This document shows, one piece after another, positions 32,613 to 41,719 of a DNA stretch of 64,000 bases (positions within the stretch are counted from its first letter, which is position 1; each line of letters opens with the position of its first letter). Origin of the DNA: Planctomycetota bacterium (GTDB lineage: Bacteria > Planctomycetota > PUPC01 > JACPCR01); contig JACPCR010000066.1 of the NCBI GenBank assembly GCA_016179685.1, positions 1 to 64,000 of the forward strand, given 5' to 3'. Both the position numbers and the translations under genes were made by a program. Under the pieces are notes generated by a model. That model did not search any database and was not told where the DNA came from. It was given only the letters and a program-made list of their open reading frames with translations.

Positions 32613-34265
32613 ATGGCCAGACATCTTCTTAGTCCGCAACAGGTTACGAAAGGCTTTACCGGCATGATCGGCGAGCCGAGACATGAGACCGAGGTAGTCA
32701 CGCTCTTCGGGATGCTGGTGAAACGGCTCGGCTTCGTCGTCGAGCGAGCGGGTCCCGCGTACCCTGACCTGACAGTCTGGTGGCACGGACCCCACGGACC
32801 CGAGAGGCTTTTCGCCGAGGTAGAGGTGGATTCGGCCCATTTCGCTCAGCACAGGCACGATCCCCAGGATTGTGACCTCGTGATCGCGTGGCGGGACAGC
32901 GGGTCCTGTGCCGTGCCCGTGCTGGCGTTGGACCGCTTTTTCAGGCCGGAAGGCGGCACTTATCTTCTTGACACGAAATCAGTTGTGGCTGACCCAGCGT
33001 CCGCCAGGTGGTTCGAGGCAGTCGAGCAGCGAGAACGGGTCGAGCCCGAGGTGACGTTTCTGACTCCGAGGGATATCGCGGCTGGATTTTCCGGCCTCAT
33101 CTGGCCCCCGGAGAACGAGCAGGAGGTGTCGGTCCTTCTGGGCATGCTCTTGCCGAGGCTGGGCCTGGCGATCGAGTCTTATGACGATCGGTTTCCGGAC
33201 CTCGCGGCATGGCGCACATCGGGACCCGGGGACCCGAAACCGGTGCGGATCGAGCTGGAGTATTCCGCCGGCCGATATGCGCCCCATCAGGCGCACAAAG
33301 GGGTGTGCGATCTCGTGATGCTATGGGAAGGCGGGGTGGTCCCGGGTGGGCCTGAAATCCAGAGCCTGAAGGAAGCCGCGGCGAATGGACCCGACGGCGA
33401 AATCTTGTTTTCGGAGAGGCAGGCTGTCCCGCGGTCGGTCGGGGACGCCATCGAGCAGACGAGCAATCCGCATGCGCGTGACCTGATGAGCGGCTTGCTG
33501 AACGACTTGAGTCGCGCGGGGGCGGAACTGGTCTTGCGCGAGAAGAGCGTGAGCGTGCGATTTCCGTTCGGCTGCGGCCAATACACGTATTTCCTATTCT
33601 ATCCGCGGCCCCATGCCAACTACGTGCATCCCACAATCGAGTTCTTCGAGCCCAAAGGCCTGCCCGAGGGAGTGATTGCCAAGTTCAATGAGGCCCTGGC
33701 CGGACTCCCCGTCAAGGGCGGAACGAGCCAGAAACGCGTGGAGATTCGGAAAGGACAGTTCAACGAGGAGCACGTCCGGGTGCTGGCAAGGGTTTTTCAA
33801 GACCTCAAGAATCTGGGCGCAGCCATGGAACGCGAACCCTGCGGCCCATCCCACGAGAGGATGGAGACGCCGGGGCAGCAGCGAGGCAGGGGGGGCCTCC
33901 GACGGACTGCAGGAATCAAGGATGTCTTGCTCAAACTCGAGCGTGCCGGCGCCCTTGTCGAGGAGAATGCGAAGGGCATCAGTGTCCGGGTAGAGCGTGG
34001 CGACCAGAAGGCGACGCTGTTTATCCACTACCCGGGCGGATCGCCGAACTACCCGCGGAGCACTCTGGAGTGGTACACCTACCAGCTCGAGAAAATACGC
34101 TGCCCGGATGAAGTTCTGCAATCCTTCGAGCAGGCAATGTCCTCGCTGACTTTCAAGCACGGGCAGGGCAAGAGAATCCCAACGGAATCGCTCGAGGATA
34201 GCGAGCTGGACACCCTCGTGGACGCGGTGGTCAAGGTGGTTCGGTGGTCGAGGAAGGAGACCTGA
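32613..34265 (+). CDS. Protein with two PD-(D/E)XK nuclease-like domains
   Basis: A 550-residue protein built from repeats. Residues 4-95 and 149-240 are copies of one domain. Each has a conserved glutamate region (ETEVVTLFGMLVKRLGF / EQEVSVLLGMLLPRLGL), a PD pair (51-52; 195-196), an ExE strand (69-71; 214-216), two histidines and CDLVIAW / CDLVMLW. That order fits the restriction-endonuclease fold, with Glu in place of the usual Lys. Two further copies of another domain follow (about 290-380 and 435-540; FLFYPRPHANYVHPTIEFFEP / LFIHYPGGSPNYPRSTLEWY). The ATG at 32613 has AAGGAAGGGG upstream. The role is unknown; a defence or DNA-repair role is possible. Confidence 0.65.
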   Translation: MARHLLSPQQVTKGFTGMIGEPRHETEVVTLFGMLVKRLGFVVERAGPAYPDLTVWWHGPHGPERLFAEVEVDSAHFAQHRHDPQDCDLVIAWRDSGSCAVPVLALDRFFRPEGGTYLLDTKSVVADPASARWFEAVEQRERVEPEVTFLTPRDIAAGFSGLIWPPENEQEVSVLLGMLLPRLGLAIESYDDRFPDLAAWRTSGPGDPKPVRIELEYSAGRYAPHQAHKGVCDLVMLWEGGVVPGGPEIQSLKEAAANGPDGEILFSERQAVPRSVGDAIEQTSNPHARDLMSGLLNDLSRAGAELVLREKSVSVRFPFGCGQYTYFLFYPRPHANYVHPTIEFFEPKGLPEGVIAKFNEALAGLPVKGGTSQKRVEIRKGQFNEEHVRVLARVFQDLKNLGAAMEREPCGPSHERMETPGQQRGRGGLRRTAGIKDVLLKLERAGALVEENAKGISVRVERGDQKATLFIHYPGGSPNYPRSTLEWYTYQLEKIRCPDEVLQSFEQAMSSLTFKHGQGKRIPTESLEDSELDTLVDAVVKVVRWSRKET

Positions 34266-34289
34266 GGTTTTGGGAGGAATTTGCGATCC

Positions 34290-34670
34290 ATGGCAAAAAT
34301 CAGGACCTGCAAGGCCGCGGAAGGACAACCCGCGAACCGGAGCAAATCGAAAAAGGCATGCAAGTTTGGCGGCCCAATCGCCTATGGCAAGTTCGTGGCG
34401 AACCTCATCGTTTCGGCTGGGTGCTTATTGATGGTTGGCTTTGTCTTATGGTTTGTGAGCGTTTGTGTTCTCATTTGGCGATCCCCGCTGAGCGGCAGCG
34501 AGCTGAGGGCCCAGTTTCTTGGTGAATCCGAGAATCATCCGGATCGGATTCGAACGTCGTTCTTCGGTCCGAGGTCCGAGGTTGACGATTTCGACGTTGA
34601 TGACGAGAACGACTTCGAGGGCGGGGAGACCCACAGGGCCTTGGAGTGGATGAATGAGCCTGACGAGTAG
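34290..34670 (+). CDS. Small single-pass membrane protein, acidic tail
   Basis: A 126-residue protein with a basic N-terminus (KIRTCKAAEG ... SKSKKACKFGG), one long hydrophobic segment (about 35-64; FVANLIVSAGCLLMVGFVLWF) and a strongly acidic C-terminus (VDDFDVDDENDFEGGE). It starts 24 bases after the nuclease-like gene and may be cotranscribed with it. No family is recognised. GGAGGA lies about 11 bases before the ATG. Confidence 0.5.
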   Translation: MAKIRTCKAAEGQPANRSKSKKACKFGGPIAYGKFVANLIVSAGCLLMVGFVLWFVSVCVLIWRSPLSGSELRAQFLGESENHPDRIRTSFFGPRSEVDDFDVDDENDFEGGETHRALEWMNEPDE

Positions 34671-34940
34671 CGAAGCGCCCATGTTCACCCACAAGCATCG
34701 ATCGGGATTCATCTCAGGGTAAGTTGCGACAGGCGCGTCGCGGGATACCGTCCAAAGGCGTCTTCAAGAATTGCCCAGATACCACGCTCTTTTTCGAAGC
34801 GAGGGATATTTCCCCTACGTCCAGGTCGAGTTAAGAGAGCCTTGAGCACGAAGAATTCACAAGGGTCTCAGTGCATTCATGAGTCATTCGGGGAGATGGT
34901 CTTTCCCTCACTTTGACGAGCCGAAAAGGAGGCAACAGCG

Positions 34941-35423
34941 ATGAAAGTTGAGGATGTCACACGGTATCTGGAGAAGCGGTTGGAGGAGGCGGAAAGCTGG
35001 GCGGCAGCGGGTTTTCCCGGCGAGTTGCGCGGCTTGAAGCTGCGTGACTATGCGTGCAGCGCAACGGCGCTCACTCTGCTCAACGACGCTGGTAGGAAGG
35101 AAGCGAAGGGGGTCCAGTTTCGCCTCACCTGGGAAGGACCGTCGGGCCGGGCCTATACCGATGTCGAAGTCCGGTTCGTACCTGAGGGTTCCTTTTCCAG
35201 ATCGGGTGACGGCAGTAGGACTTACGACCCCTACTTTGCAATTTATGTCTCCGGCGTGCCCGGCGTCTTGACCTATCAGTCGTTCAAAGAAGGCAACCTG
35301 ATCGAGGAGGCCACCGTGCAGGATTTTTTTCATCGTCTAATCCGCAACGCGTGCCGGCACGAGAAGAATGTCGTCGAGATATTCAAGAACAAGCGGCCCC
35401 TGGACGCTACTACGCCCAACTAA
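34941..35423 (+). CDS. Uncharacterised 160-residue protein
   Basis: No family is recognised. The protein begins with a helical segment (VEDVTRYLEKRLEEAESWAAAGFPG) and continues with mixed beta strands (GVQFRLTWEGPSGRAYTDVEVRFV, YDPYFAIYVSG) and a basic C-terminal helix. It has AAAAGGAGG at good spacing and a clean frame, so it is likely a real gene. It closes the run of plus-strand accessory genes before the fragment-rich segment. Confidence 0.6.
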   Translation: MKVEDVTRYLEKRLEEAESWAAAGFPGELRGLKLRDYACSATALTLLNDAGRKEAKGVQFRLTWEGPSGRAYTDVEVRFVPEGSFSRSGDGSRTYDPYFAIYVSGVPGVLTYQSFKEGNLIEEATVQDFFHRLIRNACRHEKNVVEIFKNKRPLDATTPN

Positions 35424-35499
35424 CCCTGAGACGGGTGACGTTGAAGGAAGTAAATAAGCTCTCGCTCAGGCGAGACCCCTGTCGCAGGCCGTCTGGCTG

Positions 35500-35700
35500 T
35501 TCGGCAGCCAGAGCGTGCCCTTTCCCGAATGGTCCGGGCAGGCGGGGTAGCCCGGCGCGAGCCGGATGCCTCGATACTCCTCGCGGATCAGGGCCTCGCT
35601 GTCCAGGTCCTCGTCCGGGGCGTAGCCCCAGAACTCCTTGCGGACGCGCTCGTGCAGCCGCTCGGCAAATGCCTCGGCCAGGCGGTCCCCAGCGCTTTGG
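35500..35700 (-). pseudogene. Fragment of metH (AdoMet-activation domain)
   Basis: The minus strand reads [40 protein letters not shown] and ACPDHSGK, nearly the same as the activation domain of the complete metH at 37820-41521 (there [18 protein letters not shown] ... [15 protein letters not shown]). DNA identity with 38070-38235 is high. There is no start or stop of its own. It is therefore a partial duplication, inserted about 2.3 kb beyond the 3' end of the intact gene. Confidence 0.8.
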
Positions 35701-35959
35701 GCATGATGCTGCAATTGCCCGCGGGCAAGTCGTCCCAACCGGGCCGATGTCCACGACTCCACACCCCGGCGCACACTTGTGCAACGGTGCGTTGGGCCTC
35801 CTCGCCCGCCCTGCCGCGGCCGGACGCGGAAAGCTTGAACGCGCCCCCACACCCCGACGCAAGCTTGAACGACTGCGCACCGATCGCCCGGGGCACGCCC
35901 TCGCCGTTCGCGAGGTCCGCCGCTTGCCTGCACCTCGCATCCTTGCTCGCTTGATCTGA

Positions 35960-36141
35960 GCCCAGACAAATCGGTCATAGTCTTCAGCGAAGAGTACCAG
36001 GTCGGCATTTGTGCCCGTGTCGACGATGACGTATTTCGTTTCGTCTCCTTGGAGCTCGCCGCCAGGATCCGGTGGTCCAAAAAGAGCCACTGGGATAACG
36101 ATCTGGTTTCCCCGCCGGTACTGCCAGGACAGTGATGCCAT
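35960..36141 (-). pseudogene. Truncated retropepsin-like aspartyl protease gene
   Basis: The gene starts at ATG 36141, overlapping the upstream stop as TAATG. It encodes [26 protein letters not shown], then [16 protein letters not shown], the retropepsin-like 'DTGA....v' active-site motif, then [20 protein letters not shown]. After this the frame passes into repeat sequence and then the metH fragment, so the rest of the domain (normally about 100 residues) is lost. Relatives are single-domain, dimeric aspartyl proteases often encoded with a small partner gene, as here. Confidence 0.6.
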
Positions 36142-36419
36142 TAGCCGAGCCCAAAGTTGTAGATGACGGACGGCTGGGGCCTCCCGGCAAGGACGACAAA
36201 GTGCTGGGTTCTGTCCGGCTCAAAACGCTGAAGCTGCTTGATGACCGCGGTGAATTCGTCGGCCGCGACAAGGATCCGGCCTCGGACGATGCCGACATAC
36301 TTGTCTCGGTACTCTACTGGCTCACGTTCGAGTTGCTCGCAGAGCTTGGCGCTTTTCTCGTAGCCCTCCCGACCACGACTAACGTCATCACCGGGATCTT
36401 GGGCCTTGCTTACGGCCAT
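36141..36419 (-). CDS. Small DUF5678-like partner of the protease fragment
   Basis: A 92-residue protein. Its middle, EYRDKYVGIVRGRILVAADEFTAVIKQL, matches the DUF5678-type pattern 'y.gkyVAivdgkvva.g.~.~ev...' and FEPDRTQHFVVLAGRPQPSVI follows. Such small proteins are frequently encoded just before retropepsin-like aspartyl protease genes, and this stop codon overlaps the start of that gene. GGAGG lies nine bases before the ATG at 36419. The pair may have formed a toxin-antitoxin-like or processing unit, which is not established. Confidence 0.55.
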   Translation of the reverse strand: MAVSKAQDPGDDVSRGREGYEKSAKLCEQLEREPVEYRDKYVGIVRGRILVAADEFTAVIKQLQRFEPDRTQHFVVLAGRPQPSVIYNFGLG

Positions 36420-36552
36420 GTCGTGCGCCTCCGTGGTTGACGAGAAACACCGTTCTCGGCCCTTCAGGGGCATTTTTTGATGACGCTTATTTAATAGCAG
36501 GCAAGATGAGACTTCAACTTCGGTAAAGGCGGAAATTCGCTAAGGTCTTTGA

Positions 36553-36865
36553 GTGCCATTTGCCAAATCGAGCGACTGGAATCAGGAGTTCGATTTTGAT
36601 CCGAATGCGGCACCTTTGCTCTGGGTGGCAAATAGAAAAACGGGGCTCTCCGTGGGTTCTCGAACGCCAGTGGCATCCCCAGCAGAAGGTGAAGAAGGAG
36701 TGCGGCGGCTCGATCCTTCTTTGCCTTCCAGCGCCGGACCTGTACGAGGTGAAGCGCTGGGTGCTGCAGTGGGGCGGCGAAGCGGAAGTCCTCGCCCCCG
36801 AGGATCTTCGATACGAGCTGAGGAAGGATACCGCTGGAATGCTGAAGGGACCGAAGGGCCACTGA
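36553..36865 (+). pseudogene. WYL-domain regulator remnant
   Basis: In one plus-strand frame, PWVLERQWHPQQKVKKECGGSILLCL, then EVKRWVLQWGGEAEVLAPEDLRYEL, matches the C-terminal extension of WYL-domain transcription regulators ('w.er.WHpsQ......Gs..l.l......e..rWvLs~Ga.aeVLeP..LR'). The preceding 20 residues appear to continue in another frame. No N-terminal HTH is present. This is a broken regulator; WYL proteins often regulate defence islands. Confidence 0.65.
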
Positions 36866-36965
36866 ACGCCTGGCCTCCGGCCTACATGAGCGGGAGCAGG
36901 GAGCAGGAAGGCAGTGAGCAGTCATCCGTATCGGAGCCTACAGCCTCCCAGCGGGATTCAGCCTA

Positions 36966-37700
36966 AGAAGGGTTCCCCCGCCGAACTTGTCCCTTTGGGA
37001 GGCGGGTAGGCGCTCCCGCGCCTATGTTCCCGAATGGCGTGCGCGGAACGCGGGCGCTCGCCCGCACGGGAGCGGGGTCGCGGACCTCGGCGCATTTCGC
37101 GAGGTCCGCCGACCGTCCACACCGGTCCAAGTGTGGACGCGAGGTCATGCCCACCGCCTGTCCATACGTGTTCAATTGGGAACAGGACAACCCCGCCACG
37201 GGCCATAGCCGCTCGGCGCACTTCGCGCGGTCCTCCGTCTGCCCACACAGGCTTCAAGTGTGGACGATCGGCGGCCCATACCATTCCCTCACACCTGTTC
37301 AGGTGTGAGGGCAGTCCGCACCCACGGCGCACTTCGCGCGGTCCGCCGTCTGCCCACACAGGCTTCAAGTGTGGACGATCGGCGGCCCATACCAGTCCCC
37401 CACACCTGTTCAGGTGTGAGGGTGGCCCGCACCCACGGCGCAGTTCGCGAGGTCTGCCGCCTGCCACACCTGTTCAAGTGTGGGGATGGTGACCCATGCG
37501 GCGGGGGTACGCACCCGTGACGCTCACGGATTCCCGGCTTCGGCTCAGTTCGAGAGGTCCGCCGTGGGCTGTCCACACCCGTTCAAGCGTAGATGTGCCA
37601 TCCCACCTGTCGTCCGCGCTCGCTCGCACGGGCGCCGGGTCCCCGACCTCGGCGCAGTTCGAAAGGGCCTCCACCTGTTCAAACAGGTTCAAGATTGGGC
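36966..37700. repeat. Array of hairpin repeats, period about 110 bases
   Basis: Eight units, each with GGCGCAcTTCGCGcGGTCcGCCG followed by a CACAC(c/a)(g/t)GTTCAAGTGTGG hairpin. The two best units (from 37215 and 37324) are nearly identical over about 109 bases; outer units are degenerate. The hairpins lie near 37118, 37245, 37288, 37356, 37401, 37464, 37572 and 37668. The left edge (36966-37030) also holds a copy of the AACTTGTCCCTTTGGGAGGCGGG repeat. Spacing and unit sequence are too irregular for CRISPR. No gene is supported. Confidence 0.7.
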
Positions 37701-37819
37701 GAGAGTTCTCGTCTGCCTCCCGTATCGCCTTGCTTACGATTTCAGGTGTCAGTCACCCTCGGTCCTCAACTCTCGAGTTTCAATCTCGCCTCCTTGCGTC
37801 TCCGCGTTCTTATCCAGCA

Positions 37820-40800
37820 TCAACCCTTCGCGGGCCAGTAGGCCAGATTCGGCCGAAGCCATTTTTCGGCCTCCTCGACGGGCACGCCTTTGCGGCGGGC
37901 GTAGTCCTGCGCCTGGTCCCGCCCGATCTTCCCCAGCCCGAAATAACGCGATTCAGGGTGCGCGAAGTAGTACCCGCTCACTGAGGCCGCTGGCAGCATG
38001 GCAAAACTCTCCGTCAGACGGATGCCGGTGCGGGCCTCAGCGTCGAGCAGCGTCCAGAGGATGTATTTTTGCGAATGGTCCGGGCAGGCGGGGTAGCCGG
38101 GCGCAGGCCGGATGCCTCGATACGCCTCGCGGATTAAGGCATCGTTATCCAGGTTTTCATCCGTATCGTAGGCCCAGAGCTCCTTGCGGACGCGCTCGTG
38201 CAGCCGCTCCGCGAAGGCTTCGGCGAGGCGATCGGCGAGGGCCTTGGCCAGGAGGCTGCGGTAGTCGTCGTGCTCGCGCTCGAAGCGTGCGGTCAGGGCG
38301 TCGAGTCCAAAACCCGCGCTGACGGCGAAGAGGCCGAGGTAATCGACGAGCCTGCTTTCCCGCGGGGCGAGGAAGTCGGCGAGGGCCAAGTTCGGCTGCC
38401 CGGAGCCCTTGTCCCACTGTTGCCGGAGGGTGGGGATGACCGCGAGGGTTTGGCCGCGGGTCTCGTCGGCATAGACCTCGATGTCATCGCCCGAGCGATT
38501 GGCGGGGAAGAAGGCGAAAACGGCCCGAGCGGCCAGGGCTTTTCGCTGAATGATTTCCTCGAGGAGTGCCCGGGCATCTCCGAGGAGCTTCCGGGCCTCG
38601 GTGCCCCGGGCCGGGTCGTCCAGGATGTGGGGGTAGCGTCCAGGCATCTCCCAGGCCTCGAAGAAGGGGCTCCAGTCGATCCTTTGGGAGATTTCTTCGA
38701 GAGGGTAGTCCTCTAGGGTACGCACCCCAAGGAAGGTGGGGCGGACGATCCGGGCGTTTTTCCAGTCGAAGGCGGGCGACCTTTTCCTGGCTTGCTCGAG
38801 GGTGAGGAGGCCGGGCCCCTTTTCGGCCTCATGGGCCGACCGGATTCTTGCATATTCCGTCCGGAGGCCCTGGACGAACGCTTCGCGGAGCTCGCTGCTG
38901 AGGAGGGAGGCGACGACGCCGACAGCCCGGGAGGCGTCCTTGACGTGGACGGCGGGCTGGGTGTAGTGCGGAGCGATGCGGACGGCGGTGTGGGTCCTCG
39001 AGGTGGTGGCCCCGCCGATGAGGAGGGGGACTCGGAGACCTTCGCGTTCGAGCTCGGAGGCGACGTGGGCCATCTCGTCGAGCGAAGGAGTGATCAGGCC
39101 GCTCAGGCCGATGAGGTCCACCTGTTTCTCCCGCGCCGCCTCGAGGATGCGATTGCAGGGAACCATGACGCCGAGGTCGATGACCTCGTAGTTATTGCAG
39201 GCGAGGACGACGCCGACGATGTTCTTGCCGATGTCATGGACGTCGCCCTTGACCGTGGCGAGGAGGATGCGTCCCTTGTGGCGTCCCCCGGCGGATGCCT
39301 TCTCGTTCTCGAGGAACGGGATGAGGTAGGCCACGGCCTTCTTCATGACGCGGGCGCTCCGGACCACCTGGGGGAGGAACATCTGGCCGGAGCCGAAGAG
39401 GTCGCCCACGATGTTCATGCCTTCCATCAGGGGGCCCTCGATGACCCGCAGCGGCAGGCCCATCTTCTTCCGGGCTTCCTCTGTGTCCTCCTCGATGCGG
39501 TCCGCAATGCCATGGACGAGCGCGTGCTTCAGACGCTCCTCCGGCGGGCCGCGACGCCAGTCCTGCTCGGCCTTCTTTGCCGCGCCCGGGCCCCGGACGC
39601 CCTCGGCAAACTCGACCAGGCGCTCGGTCGCGTCGGGCCGACGGTCAAAAAGCACGTCCTCGACGCGCTCGAGGAGGCCCTGGGGAATCTCCTCGTAGAT
39701 GGTGATCTGCCCGGCATTGACGATGCCCATGTCCATCCCGGCCCGGATCGCATGGTAGAGGAACGAGGAATGCATGGCCTCGCGCACGGCCTGGTTGCCC
39801 CGGAACGAAAAGGAGATGTTGCTCACGCCGCCGCTGACCAGGCAGCCCGGCAAGGTGCGCTTGATCTCCCTCGTCGCCTCGAGGTAGTTCAGGGCGAACC
39901 GATTGTGCTCCGTGATGCCCGTCGCCACCGTCAGGATGTTCGGATCGAAGATCACGTCCTGGGGCGGGAAGCCCAGCTCATCGACCAGGATACGGTAGGC
40001 CCGGTTGGCGATCTTCAGCTTTCGTTCGGCGGTCTCGGCCTGGCCTCGTTCATCGAAGGCCATGACGATCAGGGCGGCGCCGTAGCGCCGGACCCTGCTG
40101 GCGTGGGCTTTGAACGCCGCCTCACCCTCCTTGAGGCTGAGGGAATTGACGATGGGTTTTCCCTGGATGCACTGGAGTCCGGCCTCGAGGACGGACCAGC
40201 GCGAGGAGTCGATCATGAAGGGCACCTTGGCGACGTAGGGCTCGGACGCGGCGAGGTGGAGGAAGCGCGTCATGGCCGCCTCCGAATCGAGCATGCCCTC
40301 GTCCATGTTGATGTCGAGAATCTGCGCCCCGTTCTCCACCTGCTGCCGGGCGATTTCGAGCGCGGGCTCGAACTCCCCGGCCAGGATCAGCTTGGCGAAG
40401 CGGGGCGAGCCGGTGAGGTTCGTTCGCTCCCCCACGTTGATGAAATTGGTATCGGGCCGGACGACGAGGGGCTCGAGCCCGCTGAACTTCGGGAAGGGCG
40501 AAGGGGCAGGGACGATTCGGGGCTTCTTGCCCTCGACGGCGCGGGCGATCGCCCGGATGTGGTCGGGGGTCGTGCCGCAGCAGCCGCCGACGATATTGAC
40601 GAGGCCGCTCGATGCGAACTCGGAGAGGACGGCGGCGACGGATTCGGGCGACTCGTCGTACTGGCCGAAGGCGTTGGGCAGGCCGGCGTTCGGGTGGCAG
40701 CTCACGGGGCAGGAAGCGACCCGCGCCAGTTCCTGGACGTGCGGCCTCAGCTCCCGGGGCCCGAAGGCGCAGTTCAAGCCGACGCTGAAGAGCGGCGCGT

Positions 40801-41521
40801 GCGAGATGGAGACCCAGAAGGCCTCCACGGTTTGGCCGGAAAGAAGCCGCCCGCTCTTGTCCACGATGGTGCCCGAGACGATGATGGGCAGGCGGAAACC
40901 GGCCTTTTCGAAGCATTCCTCGATGGCGAAGAGCGCGGCTTTGCCATTGAGCGTGTCGAAGACGGTCTCGACGAGAAGGAGGTCGCACCCGCCCTCCAGC
41001 AGCGCCAGGGCCTGTTGCTTGTAGGCGTCGGCGAGCTGCCGGAAGGTCACGGCCCGGAAGCCCGGGTTCATCACGTCGGGCGAGAGCGACGCGGTCTTGT
41101 TCGTCGGGCCCATGCAGCCGGCGACGAAGCGAGGCCGGTCGGGCTGCCGTCGGGTGAACTCATCGGCCACCCGGCGTGCGATTCGCGCCCCGGCCAGGTT
41201 GATGGCATGGACCTGTTCCTCCATGCCGTAATCGGCCATCGAGATGCGCGTCGCGTTGAACGTGTTGGTTTCAAGGATGTCCGCACCGGCCTCCAGGTAT
41301 GCCCGGTGAATGCCCTCGACGATGTCCGGCCGCGTCAGGCACAGCAGGTCGTTGTTGCCCTTCAAATCCTTGCGGTGGCCCCGGAAGAGATCGCCGCGGA
41401 AGTCCGCCTCACCCAGCTTGCGCGCCTGGATCATCGTTCCCATCGCGCCGTCCAGGAGAAGGATGCGCTGTGAGACCAATTCCTGGAGAATCGAAGCGGA
41501 AGGGAGCATGAGAACCATCAT
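37820..41521 (-). CDS. metH: Cobalamin-dependent methionine synthase
   Basis: A 1233-residue four-module enzyme, close to the E. coli length of about 1227. The homocysteine domain has zinc cysteines in [11 protein letters not shown] (about 312). The methyltetrahydrofolate domain contains [18 protein letters not shown] (about 360). The cobalamin domain has the base-off signature [10 protein letters not shown] (about 760). The C-terminal activation domain binds AdoMet with [15 protein letters not shown] (about 1137). It transfers methyl from 5-methyl-THF to homocysteine. The start is uncertain among ATG 41521, 41518 and 41509. There is no cobalamin riboswitch in the 200-base leader that I can see. 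A fragment of its 3' part is duplicated at 35.5 kb. Confidence 0.96.
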   Translation of the reverse strand: MMVLMLPSASILQELVSQRILLLDGAMGTMIQARKLGEADFRGDLFRGHRKDLKGNNDLLCLTRPDIVEGIHRAYLEAGADILETNTFNATRISMADYGMEEQVHAINLAGARIARRVADEFTRRQPDRPRFVAGCMGPTNKTASLSPDVMNPGFRAVTFRQLADAYKQQALALLEGGCDLLLVETVFDTLNGKAALFAIEECFEKAGFRLPIIVSGTIVDKSGRLLSGQTVEAFWVSISHAPLFSVGLNCAFGPRELRPHVQELARVASCPVSCHPNAGLPNAFGQYDESPESVAAVLSEFASSGLVNIVGGCCGTTPDHIRAIARAVEGKKPRIVPAPSPFPKFSGLEPLVVRPDTNFINVGERTNLTGSPRFAKLILAGEFEPALEIARQQVENGAQILDINMDEGMLDSEAAMTRFLHLAASEPYVAKVPFMIDSSRWSVLEAGLQCIQGKPIVNSLSLKEGEAAFKAHASRVRRYGAALIVMAFDERGQAETAERKLKIANRAYRILVDELGFPPQDVIFDPNILTVATGITEHNRFALNYLEATREIKRTLPGCLVSGGVSNISFSFRGNQAVREAMHSSFLYHAIRAGMDMGIVNAGQITIYEEIPQGLLERVEDVLFDRRPDATERLVEFAEGVRGPGAAKKAEQDWRRGPPEERLKHALVHGIADRIEEDTEEARKKMGLPLRVIEGPLMEGMNIVGDLFGSGQMFLPQVVRSARVMKKAVAYLIPFLENEKASAGGRHKGRILLATVKGDVHDIGKNIVGVVLACNNYEVIDLGVMVPCNRILEAAREKQVDLIGLSGLITPSLDEMAHVASELEREGLRVPLLIGGATTSRTHTAVRIAPHYTQPAVHVKDASRAVGVVASLLSSELREAFVQGLRTEYARIRSAHEAEKGPGLLTLEQARKRSPAFDWKNARIVRPTFLGVRTLEDYPLEEISQRIDWSPFFEAWEMPGRYPHILDDPARGTEARKLLGDARALLEEIIQRKALAARAVFAFFPANRSGDDIEVYADETRGQTLAVIPTLRQQWDKGSGQPNLALADFLAPRESRLVDYLGLFAVSAGFGLDALTARFEREHDDYRSLLAKALADRLAEAFAERLHERVRKELWAYDTDENLDNDALIREAYRGIRPAPGYPACPDHSQKYILWTLLDAEARTGIRLTESFAMLPAASVSGYYFAHPESRYFGLGKIGRDQAQDYARRKGVPVEEAEKWLRPNLAYWPAKG

Positions 41522-41719
41522 ACTCCACAGTCACGCTTTCTCCATCAAAGGGATGGAGGGTTGAGAGTTTATGGCTGACGGGGACGCCGGGATGGTGGGG
41601 TGGTGCTGGCGCTTGCCAACGGCCTGCGGCAGGGGGATCGTCAACGGCCCGCCGCGGAACGCCGGCACTACTCTAGCCCGCCGGACCGGGAGGTGCTGGG
41701 GGAATCCCGTTCCGGCGTG

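Noticed and set aside
36491-36925. Minus-strand frame of 144 codons opposite the WYL remnant
   Set aside because: The plus strand carries a clear WYL C-terminal match; the minus frame has no recognisable features.
36958-37467. Repeat protein of 169 residues with a WAADRPHLKPVWADGGPREVRR-like repeat on the minus strand
   Set aside because: It only translates the DNA hairpin repeat; both strands and several frames are open, and there is no ribosome binding site.
36966-37700. CRISPR array
   Set aside because: Units differ in length and sequence, spacers are not unique, the repeat itself contains a large hairpin plus long flanks, and no cas gene is nearby.
38792-41473. Long plus-strand open frame (893 codons) opposite metH
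   Set aside because: It is the antisense shadow of metH. It has no recognisable domains, its composition follows metH codons, and metH is unmistakable.
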